In this document: positions 56,201 through 60,484 of the stretch, piece by piece
How the letters are laid out: every line of letters starts with the position of its first letter
Numbering within the stretch: position 1 is the first letter of the stretch
Source of the DNA: a virus
Reading direction: 5' to 3' (one strand)
Length of the DNA: 64,000 nt
IMG/VR virus record: IMGVR_UViG_3300009104_001827
Span: 147,118 to 211,117 of that record
Program-made: the position numbers and the translations under genes
The notes under the pieces: generated by a model
What the model saw: the letters and a program-made list of their open reading frames with translations, nothing else
Told to the model about the DNA's origin: nothing
Databases searched by the model: none

Positions 56201-58039
56201 GTAGTCATAATCTACATTCGTTTTTGGTTGTCCATGATCTAAGCTCATCGAGCCCAGCGCCCCATGCCCGCCGACATACATATTGCCATTACTGAAAATT
56301 TGGGGCGTTACGAATTCGATTCTCTGCCGAGAAAGCACATCCTCGACCATCATGATATACTTGCCTAACTGTGTACTGCCCTTATTGGAGCCGGGGTGAA
56401 CACCCCCTCTTCTCCTCGCGTGAACATAGCCCCTCCTCATATAAAAAAATGGCGTAAGATCTCGATATTGAAAATGTAGAAGATCTCCCTCGGAGGCCAG
56501 GTCAGTATTAATATTGTTGGGGTTCAATATTCCCTGAAGATAACGATTTATGTCGGATCTGGATATTTGGGATGTAGAATATGTGCTAATCCCTGACGTG
56601 GAGCTGTAGGAGCTTAACTTTGTGGTCCTTCCAAAGGTGACCGCCAATCTAGGCTGCCCCCCATGATCCTTTCGGAGGGTTTTTGTATAAATAAATATAT
56701 CATATCCGCCATCTTGGTACGGGCCGCTTTCACTGCTGGCGCCAGAATACCATGACCGGCACTTATCCCTGCTATATCTTTTTAAGGGTTTTGCGAATTT
56801 CACCAATAAGTGACCGAAGATATTGGAAGACCCAGTAAAGTCTGCCATTCTTATGCGGCCCGCTTCTCGCTGTACGGGTTGGCCTGCTAGGTTTGTTTGG
56901 CCTTGGTACGAGCTATTATGGGCAAACTTTTTGATTTCAAATTTTTTCTCAGAGAAATATTTGTATATTGATGCAAGCGATGAATTTGGGCGATTAATTT
57001 GAGAGTCATACTTAACCCAATACTCATTAATCTCACCGCTTTCCGAACCGTACCATGGGGTTCTTTCGGAATTCCATGATCCGTTCGCATTAGAAGCGCT
57101 CGAGGGGTAAGTTTTAGCGGCCCCAACCTCTTTTTTGCACATGGCTAAGGAGGGAAATCCAATTAAATTAAACGTTTCCGTCCAGTTGGTTAAATCATCG
57201 ATGTTTGCCAGTCCAGATGGGGGATTATAGCTAACTATATCGCCAGGAAAATAAGTTAGGCCGGAATTCCACTGGCTAGACCCAGATATGTTGTCCTCGG
57301 CACTCATTTTTGCATCTAAAAAATCGAAGGAAGCCCCCATAACAGCATTAAGCGAAGTTGACGAAAATCCAAACCTCCTGTCGGGGAGCGCACTTATATC
57401 ATTGTCCCCAAACCCGTATTCAGGATAATCCACAATATATCTATCTATTATCTGCCCATCTTGCCCAGTTGCCGGTGAGGCCGTTCTTGCGGATCCGCCC
57501 CCAAAAGAAATTTCCGAAACGGGCCTTAATTGAATCGGGTTCTTAGATGAACCAGATTTGGGAATTAGACAAGAATAACACACTAGATATTTCATGTCAA
57601 TAAACTCTGATAAATTTAAACAAATTTCATTGTCGTGCATTATTCCTCCCGTCGCCCATTCACTCTTGGCATCAACCTCCCTCAAGCTCCCGGCCTCGCT
57701 AATTGAGTAGTCTTGTGCGAGTTCAGCGAAACTCTTAAAATAGGTATTAAAGTTTGCGTCAGATACTCCTGCTCCGGCACTCTTCAGGACGCAGACATAT
57801 AAATTAAATTGACTTGGTTTTGATCTAGATTTTCTATCCAAGAAATCGTCTGCGCCAGAGACCTTGTGAACAACCTGCCCCAAATCATAGTTTTTGTACG
57901 GCCTGAACCTTGCGTACCACACGGGGAGCGCCCCAGGAAGCCCAACCCTTGAAGCGCCGAAAAGTGTTCTTGTTGTCGATATGGTCGTGGGATCGGCAGA
58001 AAGAAAGTTTAAATTAAAATCTATGTTTACGCCACCCAT
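38270..58039 (-). CDS. Giant adhesin-like virion protein (6589 residues)
   Basis: One uninterrupted frame of 19.8 kb, ATG at 58039. It is rich in Gly, Asp, Asn, Tyr and especially Trp. At least ten copies of a short carbohydrate-binding-type module (W...Y..GD.V.Y......W) are visible, near residues 255, 773, 960, 1537, 1725, 2635, 4150, 5565, 5925, 6125 and 6325. RCC1/BNR-like propeller blades occur in two groups. The first, near 1926, 2022 and 2520, includes KKLYGFGKNENNSLGI. The second, near 4071, 4343 and 4400, includes GKVFGVGDNSL and GNLFGTGEN. No signal peptide, membrane segment or enzyme motif was found. It shares modules with the small fibres at 582-1859. Most likely a long tail adhesin binding surface polysaccharide. 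A sigma70-type promoter at 58585-58613 drives it together with the GNAT-like gene. Confidence 0.85.
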   Translation of the reverse strand: MGGVNIDFNLNFLSADPTTISTTRTLFGASRVGLPGALPVWYARFRPYKNYDLGQVVHKVSGADDFLDRKSRSKPSQFNLYVCVLKSAGAGVSDANFNTYFKSFAELAQDYSISEAGSLREVDAKSEWATGGIMHDNEICLNLSEFIDMKYLVCYSCLIPKSGSSKNPIQLRPVSEISFGGGSARTASPATGQDGQIIDRYIVDYPEYGFGDNDISALPDRRFGFSSTSLNAVMGASFDFLDAKMSAEDNISGSSQWNSGLTYFPGDIVSYNPPSGLANIDDLTNWTETFNLIGFPSLAMCKKEVGAAKTYPSSASNANGSWNSERTPWYGSESGEINEYWVKYDSQINRPNSSLASIYKYFSEKKFEIKKFAHNSSYQGQTNLAGQPVQREAGRIRMADFTGSSNIFGHLLVKFAKPLKRYSRDKCRSWYSGASSESGPYQDGGYDIFIYTKTLRKDHGGQPRLAVTFGRTTKLSSYSSTSGISTYSTSQISRSDINRYLQGILNPNNINTDLASEGDLLHFQYRDLTPFFYMRRGYVHARRRGGVHPGSNKGSTQLGKYIMMVEDVLSRQRIEFVTPQIFSNGNMYVGGHGALGSMSLDHGQPKTNVDYDYELESSTQDQALTKLLSIKTITGSASVSGDNPCHYLILGNKLGRADQIENEGKKFINSHVDAAFLPILKRTDEMSDSEFSAALGLLQTGFKGFDGSKFKDLTADGNQVLSTTIDADTSQNLFEAKHFIDLGRSDLQQESIFSLTVDRTGNPQGNVQTLANIPEWNDTKEYSGGNMTRVPREDWWEVTTAIACDAWRQEKVYSEWVSPGNEHNTVYVYQDDGAKIYYKSLKNDNENFFPLHLNLFFKANVSMGASADNDPILNKEKWTRLSILSNTAISPLSMVTQITLYDGWVKIFKSSQTGLSTSPPNNKSGITLGLQWFNSLDGASGLGLMSERLYDIAPWDMEQAENYKVGDLVTLKEKTPTMVDPNSGESLTYQEWAGRYPTDENTNLLDSAEFLFLKADAAVASYCFQCIKDTDSPADPAGVGIVPGIFPKESASETAYFLSNLVEDLQYSRFRGKNLYAETTWLEITENEFTAERIDPNVDPANNDNRGRAYAQYYGLEELDGKFKIRQRDLFGSDNYSYDLTYENYYRIGDAVKMDDNEWRVKIKQFCYVSDATPLLDDNFVLEGNLQNSTVIEGLQYKADISGYVGKKIYEFPVSINSGTMSGFTSNYTLVIRPSEYWQPVARREFDLDRTYPSSEEIAAGVEPQYFLTEGDFDFIHKAEGSSEYAVSEAFNSRLDIFGPRLKTYDASGNNAKFWTPRIKYPTTHMIDTWVGGVPDADSPLFLASLDYVSVNYEDWNVDLRAEGDTLSSGDLPHPLNENNQDEDRHPAIRAFRGWVDSIDSDIDFNLDAGFNLDSRGVGDVNPIKFVKEDESYPPTIELTTEIYTGGNADTGHPNHGAIYDGGEISINSNQTIKLIPQLKGADGNNFTTYSGFISSMSNANVLGRYLRLPINTGDSYSDFGLTYAGIMESPYIRIGEPSQWLSNQAYSADEAVHDGTYVWQADTDIPAGQVPGVSESWVFVRPVEYASRIISESLLDSDSLLGGMNSKIEYQYDEVSHKNSSILKIENNGSNIGLLEQLGDKLQVMPKWKNISGPEGEIAPWTHDQSFDTGDFTKELNILYYARRASSGVQPSLFESMWQRVDEWKNNLPYELGDIVYAKERGVVWNSNEDSGSLPTQNELSQSNDVMVFYSCLDAHNASGEPAGGVSPSAENILDSTHGESEYLLRPFDNMSNIFTNSGLNINISFEMQAVDGQSYMSSTKELTLSLFSNENPGGTQRKDVDLFNYAFNSPTVLRGNLGFVSEFKLGNSFAGLQNTAILPMSVKITNVSGAAPDVDADTYLDVNNAVSKTYAVSAGLGWQNRFMISNNKLYASGMDSSELGYLGISNYKKIDGKPETYYGSNLEWNLDTFGKHNMCAPLKDAQDDELQRVKIYANGTTDTLLDPEPDIDFVRSGGGNTVFITTDKKLYGFGKNENNSLGITDKSFNSSSDDPEDWGDWSHDLIDAEDRFDLLSYANFNHAAGDPIASNKNDPHLAGWATYLTKDHNRANPAPQWERMAWATFPLDWFDKTSAEQDSYLHNNVTWIPEEELYPAGVTPWWASQEQLKIAGRILPWYDNINFWKEGGIECVGFDKPDNRGVPKVVNTHFILNSEDYIPFARQARSGAEGAYDVSFSLDGTSEYAKSLSTMMIKPAWEFYGGTDTDNSATKKREHFVVAGFEGSKERHMAGAAVQNDRGWMVPAWLFPYRDNAEISNKLTSWNGISWPHGKFQNLYPTSQWDDGDRFNTTREWGTPDWNERSWWGHDKKYNGAREAAPWTDNESISWFKEREHLGERWVSIENALPEDEPGISPKWEYIGWPDLDLPYGGSHKNHCVIDYFHDSKTMTVSGTECLALAMYRLKDRANYSYMDRPSQHSLNNNDDNNLRANCLKLAANRNAPAVPFPVKLTDDNVVWASTNEHSTIYVTEDGDVKILGSIIGCKDIPVQGLDFHSEATHGEVRRADNVMFHGGSDTFDSFGDLTVNELWQNDNWGLIHHMTDRDPDPFAGGEAVKYGSLIQGNIAYGETWEPYIEHIDYVNGQYVSYSGSLWSKIGDQGAGAHTFPGVIPGEWNSVSESITPLVTQDAASTNFDNLNNNYLHKYWPNTGPAYVATDSNGLNPDVKRIAEEDWGSIEFFGGNVIRQDGTTISDPSVGIAGSYRKVDLPSPTGGYPVYRHVANVDNLIWFYNGYWRASTATYYNSNEFDKQYAKGAVTTTVDKTPADVAVWSVLTQRESHKEINIYNTGVQFGGQYSSDSKKDTAWSVQPNGVLPATANDPLYPAAWIPNNLIPGNWLDAPEGSSWVGVWWSEQGGVPTLWPQATPVFYQAFHLDEGIDVSQVTVSFDFAVDNTMLDIQIHSEAGWHSINPDLVTGEEWETTSYLTNWDFNKSMLGYAGGNGHQYLFGWRPLFPDNWTANVWLWLEDHPDFVDNNGNPKYTTYWHDHARKSGEQQILPGVTKWGTFWGENNDRDGFGNTATSWFGASGSNLDEELRDHGMHYPAYEQLNQTTHYVAQTLELHLDNHGNRFEYLSNLLDKSYDYSRPNHPTTWDNSNKPSLSDLACMGVYNFAKVVIIQDNCSAWGSRQLGYDTEPGVMRSKYGGANYYWGLQSHVETGGLSGAARLHLVPWGYDYTPNTYGFGGHKDSGSLNPSVNEYVQLGTWNPDKLGGAGFTQWHQGSELSAERYGPNYPKPLTVGQKYEVRFFVSYRTAYSEPDVGAIIWAWEGGVPTATVDNLEAVQGGNLVNDYAGSGHQAIDVGDLGSGWTETKFTFVATHTSHSVEFICHTTSSDSTAFIYSVSCKPVTAAWYGGWFGELNSIDIGPQGIGASNIFRAGAGAAGNNALVMYVKNAGNVNNPAGLLVTNLTINAPLLLGYGAEIWTEDAEVKTEYRIQHRAGNGIGGAAGKLSTDMVTGILPYPLEDYEQKEDYAGYTWYGDQTDWDYYMNVWTDVADAREELYPWMTGEEYAKLHWAGPLTEADRATRYGAIRHKSTLERRTLAKSEWFRNKYVSQTYMRDWVEDPILGHTFLARASQAANNKLTSLGKTGGNWYYTAKYGQWIYITDAEKTKKEDGERFECFMSGIDIDFTEISSNAENYGVGNALFPVIDGEIVGKLAFTGTGTGWRKDSGIFFHIYVRPSSGIVLRTIKPEILTQGRWGVMYSPGKTTDARTAGDWSTIVQTRYGMISYNDHRVVWSILDDGPPDVRAYADGVAGETGTGYDQDKVMAASAWTWPENNGGGHHEDLDPPLVLAQGYHTFYMWEYDWGQPTGWGLLGDEGKFRYLLSAEIGGAAVNEEFHDSGDIVFHAGWILDNDAIYGSNLPGIGSWENHIKYSPRGFSGFFDYTAAAGMGEDPEYQGSTISKSSYNEGDIVTAQVADGDDLFGTLVFVSMKDDNTSDIGFSESLERVDGKKWSMPAPKAITKTYDLSTNSLADIEDEISSTTLTPEPHTLYDHEDYGSDKALQVEAGSDHILIRTASGKVFGVGDNSLQQIDWRNKTGGIESDFDLGDRLGRESGKGFYKLEGTAPSSLNPIYDPSWSAIEQPALPPEKWAYGKTYQPGSRVWIDHVSHVVYVGPGEGVEGTLLQEHLQISIPSITENGGLETLPPETLKSDWADTNKLGKWQKPDVEVLTFGSIGEAMHALVNQENGAGGTLGSTGLSGWFPLGKLGMMPNDGATHTFPSSEIKMPRTANFKLYKKAFGDTHFCTREIFIKPHLISHGNNNNQAVELDEIIAVAASGNNSLILSQSGNLFGTGENKISGSDRDEYEGRSLGNALGLESEFLDGPEFIFPNVEFISLQGDCATFISEGRSYKCGGVGLRPYLENYSFKGAPAVILDDASGREGEPIIAKQVFMDSFGFWSKPKRRIRKWPQFIDGKLCRKGSKDIRDKVLPEINRLADAWVSNKSYRTSLPSGHSQLLNGQPNTLFHHGYGSDMVAGSNADQAGSAFIGREPDFVTHKGTIYQCIKDHFFSFEPGSSLGELYWRESSASMINVNPIQYFYREWQLDRWATISYVNESGELFSKGFQVMYAPDSSGDIIGGKSYTSLRTNASTWADERISGWHLDLDHAGVGVTSQVDYGGSGTMYLYYGGQDNEYLGTAGSIFGESVNPFYGDSNTNIVNEKNLLDTEYIDFTHNLLGSFVSGSNAPTGITVTWTNMLSHVVSLAWGDASCGWGSLDPFAPSFIRDFNFKSWPTAGQLDLIDLFSNASEHGWNNYYFPGVVNHANNSQNPPDGMYNWWQVMGEMSVSQWAPALPTHHPRGALDAFKFMNRFTGDETYSWKPAGSISEVPDMATAGNEGEYHPDIKWPIYSKIERYSEAATDTWGLHSSFGDSLAYTFGYSIFGGNFNDRFNDDAWIVGDFDTTKAESSQFGVKDEPKNPRLTAASGRGSLTKILGLQTGALTQGCPEVIPDSVFSLLLQGHLEYRRINFPSTAMFGAWMCDPWSLPFGDKAHQSWKSQFSLLVGQENQGVGENVSWGWLDPNSNTMTKLGKYHNHGLVGDAISHDNYTFLKPGDRFNFGGTVYRMHWRVEEGQGGIEGGAPIPNGTYIAPDKDGAGAGKTGYSSMWSVDRLEKEHRWRTQIGIMHQTMELGQKWGGDPYKRFLRGYATSIGHSQIYTGFAEKIGGHCALAWADRGDKAGKVSLAVDYRNYSAGLDQRQPDNFSGLGEFDVFDVPGWNQRTSDNKETIELTDTQGYTFINREVPSPTYWQRYLPAGAEQLEGLDAGNGYSVWDWVFALNQLRQGWDWTQRLEVWIGVNFGSYPTFTLAGQVFSSGNQLPHRRQSQGAPHTAPGISNYEHWLAFLAQQGAGSLNRYAGFYKFPQRAVDFGFGPMTDVMEAYGQLKRHGMNNFTIGPDEAHSWRGRENQMDSYCSQSKRSSQYNELAVTDLTNIPVGECMNWLWENDISAGDIISIQDHRSPKRNRRLWRAYNDIPSGTIKYGDFPKAGTKFIQSWWTDLFQEILDWDSSTWYRHGDRVIYKGNLWLMPHDWAKDWGDWGDPATDNYNRGLGIRGDDTMPGTTGVWKSSIEDGAGTKPHWVIGNHHGGPDNQVSDGGTPGDGGCTSHNQGADQNPEKFALYSAKDMIENWKDRPYTARHNRELRFELAERFINAEEIDEYNPLASTIYAPEIIWAKDIELGKRYTVVFPGWDREWVNGELHETIDDWVDEFGEEWEEWTFDLPNGYWPTGAGDSIRQYMLNFASGTSELGLGIGELEHRGDSSFIAKKSGWNVLSADALWYGGQVGHDWGLFNVYNSIMFFHPWRMFDWRPTWGEYGRVSAADWETMTNGLPAMYRPYYASEPGTAAQPAGSGPLGESLYRSAYTNASLPHCAGDVILSDGDLFLAKNCGSHGVGAAWDTCAIYAFWHLGSYEPFPPPSESKSRWQEEYDDKISDGLSPTVLDPIYRNVPGESTMGGAEDHPMMWGDYRIATQADVDAGANSSINTPPTEVGDAFGKVDWSGAKKVTNQFLPDSSNGPMWLGEAYDQPLLRKKSWERLLRKLHPSLQMSGWGFGNNLEPGAWGGCQVRPYSPPGYYRGDLVKTQDGGVWKVWRFNEEGGSASGYGTGDDAPGGANNKWEYIGENGDSLGWLLTGAKGAFYSESYLDSGNKQELTKWYINAEAGSDNILKGSTDIYDSEDVSITCRGSKMFASRDAAINWVIRRAKEREKLGFSWYDHKTRKWVAGRNWLWENINLERIWDYGGWELSEGGKPEGAGDNADIYVTMTPRTQYYPGDRAWWKGELYECQAFLRLNSSDEFTTHLGAGTSYVVGASNPWNAYNPDGRWGGTPVGDSVFPYTNHSLPHVDGEHIPPWWVKSGGGTFKLPVVGFDDYDGSHDNSKHQGAAGVREGSNLAGTMSIFPNDYFDTQEEAEAFARNPQVASNYSDSNTFQPGGPYKGHPGFTDADLIEITTEYCDKYGAAGVDGDCEVIYIGGAAHSQCLARMRGICDSWEEKIGNALPGGTIIPNGELFLSILGSAKWKDSWEDTGNKVDTD

Positions 58040-58554
58040 TACTTGCTAAAAATTACCTTTGAATATTTATCGTCTATGGGTTCTATTTTTCCACCCATAA
58101 ACTTTAGCCATCTAATACCGAGGCTATTATCCGCCTCAACAATATTAACCAAATGATCAAATTCTTCCCCAAACAGCCAATCAAAATGCTCTCTGGATAT
58201 TCTCATAAATTCATATACTGCAAACATAGCTTTAAGGTTGCCAAATGACTTAAAAAAGTCGCTCTTAGATTTAATCATGTCCAGAGAATTCCTAGAGCCG
58301 AGCACCCAGACCTGACCTATGCGTTCTTGAGGGGAATGGGCGACCCCGGTGGAGCCGATATATGTTTCGTCTTTTAAGCAAAAGCTAATTGTTCGAATTG
58401 ATCTGTTGAAGGTTTCATAAACATGCTTTTCGTGGTTTGGCCACCCGAGATAATCCGAATGTCGCGAGTCCACGTTCCTTGGATTCAATGATAGCTCGAT
58501 AATATCTGAGTCGATGACATCCCTGACATAACCGTGTTTTCCTAATATTTTCAT
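58039..58554 (-). CDS. GNAT-like protein related to phage Gp13 family
   Basis: 171 residues. The layout follows GNAT acetyltransferases: SIRTISFCLKDETYIGSTGVA forms the central strands, VWVLGSRNS resembles the T7 Gp13/DUF2833 motif, and the end (EADNSLGIRWLKFMGGKIEP) matches the last helix and strand seen in GNATs ('N-x-x-x-I-R-W-L-K-x-M-G-F'). The acetyl-CoA loop (R/Q-x-x-G-x-G/A) is not clearly conserved, as is common in the phage branch. Its stop overlaps the start of the giant gene by one base, so it may modify or assist that protein. A leader of about 30 bases with AGGA precedes the ATG. Confidence 0.65.
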   Translation of the reverse strand: MKILGKHGYVRDVIDSDIIELSLNPRNVDSRHSDYLGWPNHEKHVYETFNRSIRTISFCLKDETYIGSTGVAHSPQERIGQVWVLGSRNSLDMIKSKSDFFKSFGNLKAMFAVYEFMRISREHFDWLFGEEFDHLVNIVEADNSLGIRWLKFMGGKIEPIDDKYSKVIFSK

Positions 58555-58584
58555 GCCTTTTTCCTATAGTTTATACACTAAATA

Positions 58585-58613
58585 GTTATAGGTCCCAACA
58601 ATATAAGTGTAAA
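58585..58613 (-). promoter_or_regulatory. Sigma70-type promoter for the GNAT-like gene and giant adhesin
   Basis: On the minus strand: TTTACA (58613-58608), a 17-base spacer and TATAAC (58590-58585). Transcription would start near 58578, leaving a leader of about 24 bases with a Shine-Dalgarno-like AGGA. This differs from the leaderless-type promoters of the plus strand. Confidence 0.7.
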
Positions 58614-58643
58614 GAAGTTAAGCGCGCATGGAGCGTCATATCA

Positions 58644-58649
58644 TATAAA
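58644..58649 (+). promoter_or_regulatory. Candidate -10 box for the sulfotransferase island
   Basis: TATAAA ends six bases before the ATG at 58656, the same distance as at nrdB. No -35 match was found at the right spacing, so this may be a late or phage-sigma promoter. Confidence 0.4.
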
Positions 58650-58655
58650 ATAAAA

Positions 58656-59255
58656 ATGAGAATTTCGCACAAAAACAAATGGATCTTCCTGTCGTCATCC
58701 AGAACCGGCTCCACTTCTACTCGTAAAGCATTAGATAAATTTAGTGACATAAAGTCGGTGCATTATTCTAAATGCGAAGAAGAGCAAAATCCATTCTATA
58801 ACCATATAAGCTTAAGGGAGGTTCAATCTATATTCAAGCATGATAATATAGACTTCAAATCATACACAACATTTACTGCGGTACGCAATCCATGGGACAG
58901 GGCGTTATCTTTGTATTTTCACTCTCAACAAATTATGCATAATCCTGCCCCCACCGCATTTAGCGATTGGATAAAAAAAGTACAAGCCAGAGGCCCTTTA
59001 TATGGTCAAATTTACAACCAGTGCTTAGATGATAAAAATCAATATGCGATAGATTCTATAATCAGGTTTGAGCATATGCAAAAAGACTTCAATGTTGTTT
59101 GCGACAAAATAGGGATCTCAAGACAACAACTTCCACACGTAAATGCAACCAAACACAAACACTACACCGAATACTATAACTATGAAACCCATGAAATCGT
59201 TGCCGAAAAATACGCAAAAGATATTGAACATTTCGGATATGAATTTGGAGATTAA
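58656..59255 (+). CDS. Sulfotransferase family 2 protein
   Basis: 199 residues. SSRTGSTSTRKAL (about 14-26) is the 5'-phosphosulfate loop that binds PAPS, and AVRNPWDRALSLYF (about 75-88) the 3'-phosphate motif of carbohydrate sulfotransferases. The C-terminal 50 residues (LPHVNATKHKHYTEYY) are nearly the same as in the next gene, so the two arose by tandem duplication. It should transfer sulfate from PAPS to a sugar hydroxyl. No PAPS-making enzyme is in the window, so the donor would come from the host. First gene of the plus-strand glycan island; its DNA is visibly more AT-rich than the adhesin gene. Confidence 0.85.
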   Translation: MRISHKNKWIFLSSSRTGSTSTRKALDKFSDIKSVHYSKCEEEQNPFYNHISLREVQSIFKHDNIDFKSYTTFTAVRNPWDRALSLYFHSQQIMHNPAPTAFSDWIKKVQARGPLYGQIYNQCLDDKNQYAIDSIIRFEHMQKDFNVVCDKIGISRQQLPHVNATKHKHYTEYYNYETHEIVAEKYAKDIEHFGYEFGD

Positions 59256-59257
59256 AA

Positions 59258-59842
59258 ATGATAAGTCACAAACATAAATTTATTTTTGTTCATATCAATA
59301 AAACTGGAGGTACGAGTATTGAAGTGTTATTAAAGAAGTATTCAAACAAATTTGAAAAACATCAATCAATTATTGACTTAAATAAAGAAGCATCTTCTAA
59401 CGATTATTTTAAATTCACTTTCGTAAGAAACAGTTGGGATAGATTCTTATCCTTGTACAAATACCGAATAAAAACAAACCAAACAAAGCTTGGTAGTAAT
59501 CCCATACCCTTTAAAGAATGGGCAAAACATATCTATGATAAGAACCCGAAATATTACAATACTCCTAACAAATTTAAACTTCTTATGTTATCAGATCAAC
59601 TTGACTGGATCACAGATGCAAATGGTAGTGTGAACATGGATTTCATCGGAAGATTTGAAAACCTCCAAGAAGACTTTAATATCGTGTGTGACAATATTGA
59701 AATTCCACATTCACAACTTCCACATATAAACAAAACTGAACACAAACATTATACCGAATATTACGATGAAGAAACAAAGCAAATCGTTGCCGAAACATAC
59801 GCAAAAGACATTGAGTATTTCGGATATAAATTTGGAGATTAA
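59258..59842 (+). CDS. Sulfotransferase family 2 protein (paralogue)
   Basis: 194 residues. It has INKTGGTSIEVLL (PAPS loop, about 14-26) and FVRNSWDRFLSLYKY (about 67-81). The end LPHINKTEHKHYTEYY closely matches the preceding gene, while the central substrate-binding part differs, suggesting a duplicated enzyme with a new acceptor specificity. It starts two bases after the upstream stop and ends one base before the next ATG. Confidence 0.85.
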   Translation: MISHKHKFIFVHINKTGGTSIEVLLKKYSNKFEKHQSIIDLNKEASSNDYFKFTFVRNSWDRFLSLYKYRIKTNQTKLGSNPIPFKEWAKHIYDKNPKYYNTPNKFKLLMLSDQLDWITDANGSVNMDFIGRFENLQEDFNIVCDNIEIPHSQLPHINKTEHKHYTEYYDEETKQIVAETYAKDIEYFGYKFGD

Positions 59843-60478
59843 ATGATTACTTTTATTCACATAGGAAAATGCGGCGGCACTACAATCAAAAGAACACTGA
59901 TAGATAATGCTGTTAAATTTAGGCATATTCACCTTAAACGTCCTGAGCATGAGCCTGACTCAAAATATCTTATTGCATTGAGAAATCCAGTAGAGCGTTT
60001 TATTTCAGCGTTCTATTGGCGCAGATTTTTATTACTCAGCGGTCAAGAAGCTGGAGGAAAAGAGCTAGAATTTTATAAAGAGTATAAAGATTTGAACAAC
60101 GTATGCGAGCATCTTTTTGACGAGAACAGCAACTTAAATCCATTGATTGACTCGAAAATTCACCAACATTATACATGCGGACACCCCTCTCATGTAGGCA
60201 TGGGCATCGATTATTATATTGGAGGCATAACAAGAGAACTGACTCCGAAAAATGTTTTTGGCGCGATATGCACTGAAACACTCTCTCAAGATATGAAAAG
60301 ACTGTTTGACGTTGAAGTTACCAGGCATGCTAGAAAAAATTCTGCGAACAAGTTAGAAACAACACAGCAATCAAGATTTCTCTTAAAGAAATATTTAGCA
60401 AAAGACTATCAATGTATTGATAAATTATATTTATCGAATATCTTATCCGAAGAGCAATACGAAATATTAAAAACATGA
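59843..60478 (+). CDS. Sulfotransferase family protein
   Basis: 211 residues. IGKCGGTTIKRTL (about 7-19) and ALRNPVERFISAFYW (about 47-61) are the two PAPS-binding motifs. The middle and C-terminus have no close similarity to the two preceding paralogues: they include GHPSHVGMGIDYYIGG, and the end of the protein is helical. A third sulfotransferase in tandem, probably with a distinct acceptor. Confidence 0.82.
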   Translation: MITFIHIGKCGGTTIKRTLIDNAVKFRHIHLKRPEHEPDSKYLIALRNPVERFISAFYWRRFLLLSGQEAGGKELEFYKEYKDLNNVCEHLFDENSNLNPLIDSKIHQHYTCGHPSHVGMGIDYYIGGITRELTPKNVFGAICTETLSQDMKRLFDVEVTRHARKNSANKLETTQQSRFLLKKYLAKDYQCIDKLYLSNILSEEQYEILKT

Positions 60479-60484
60479 AAAAAA

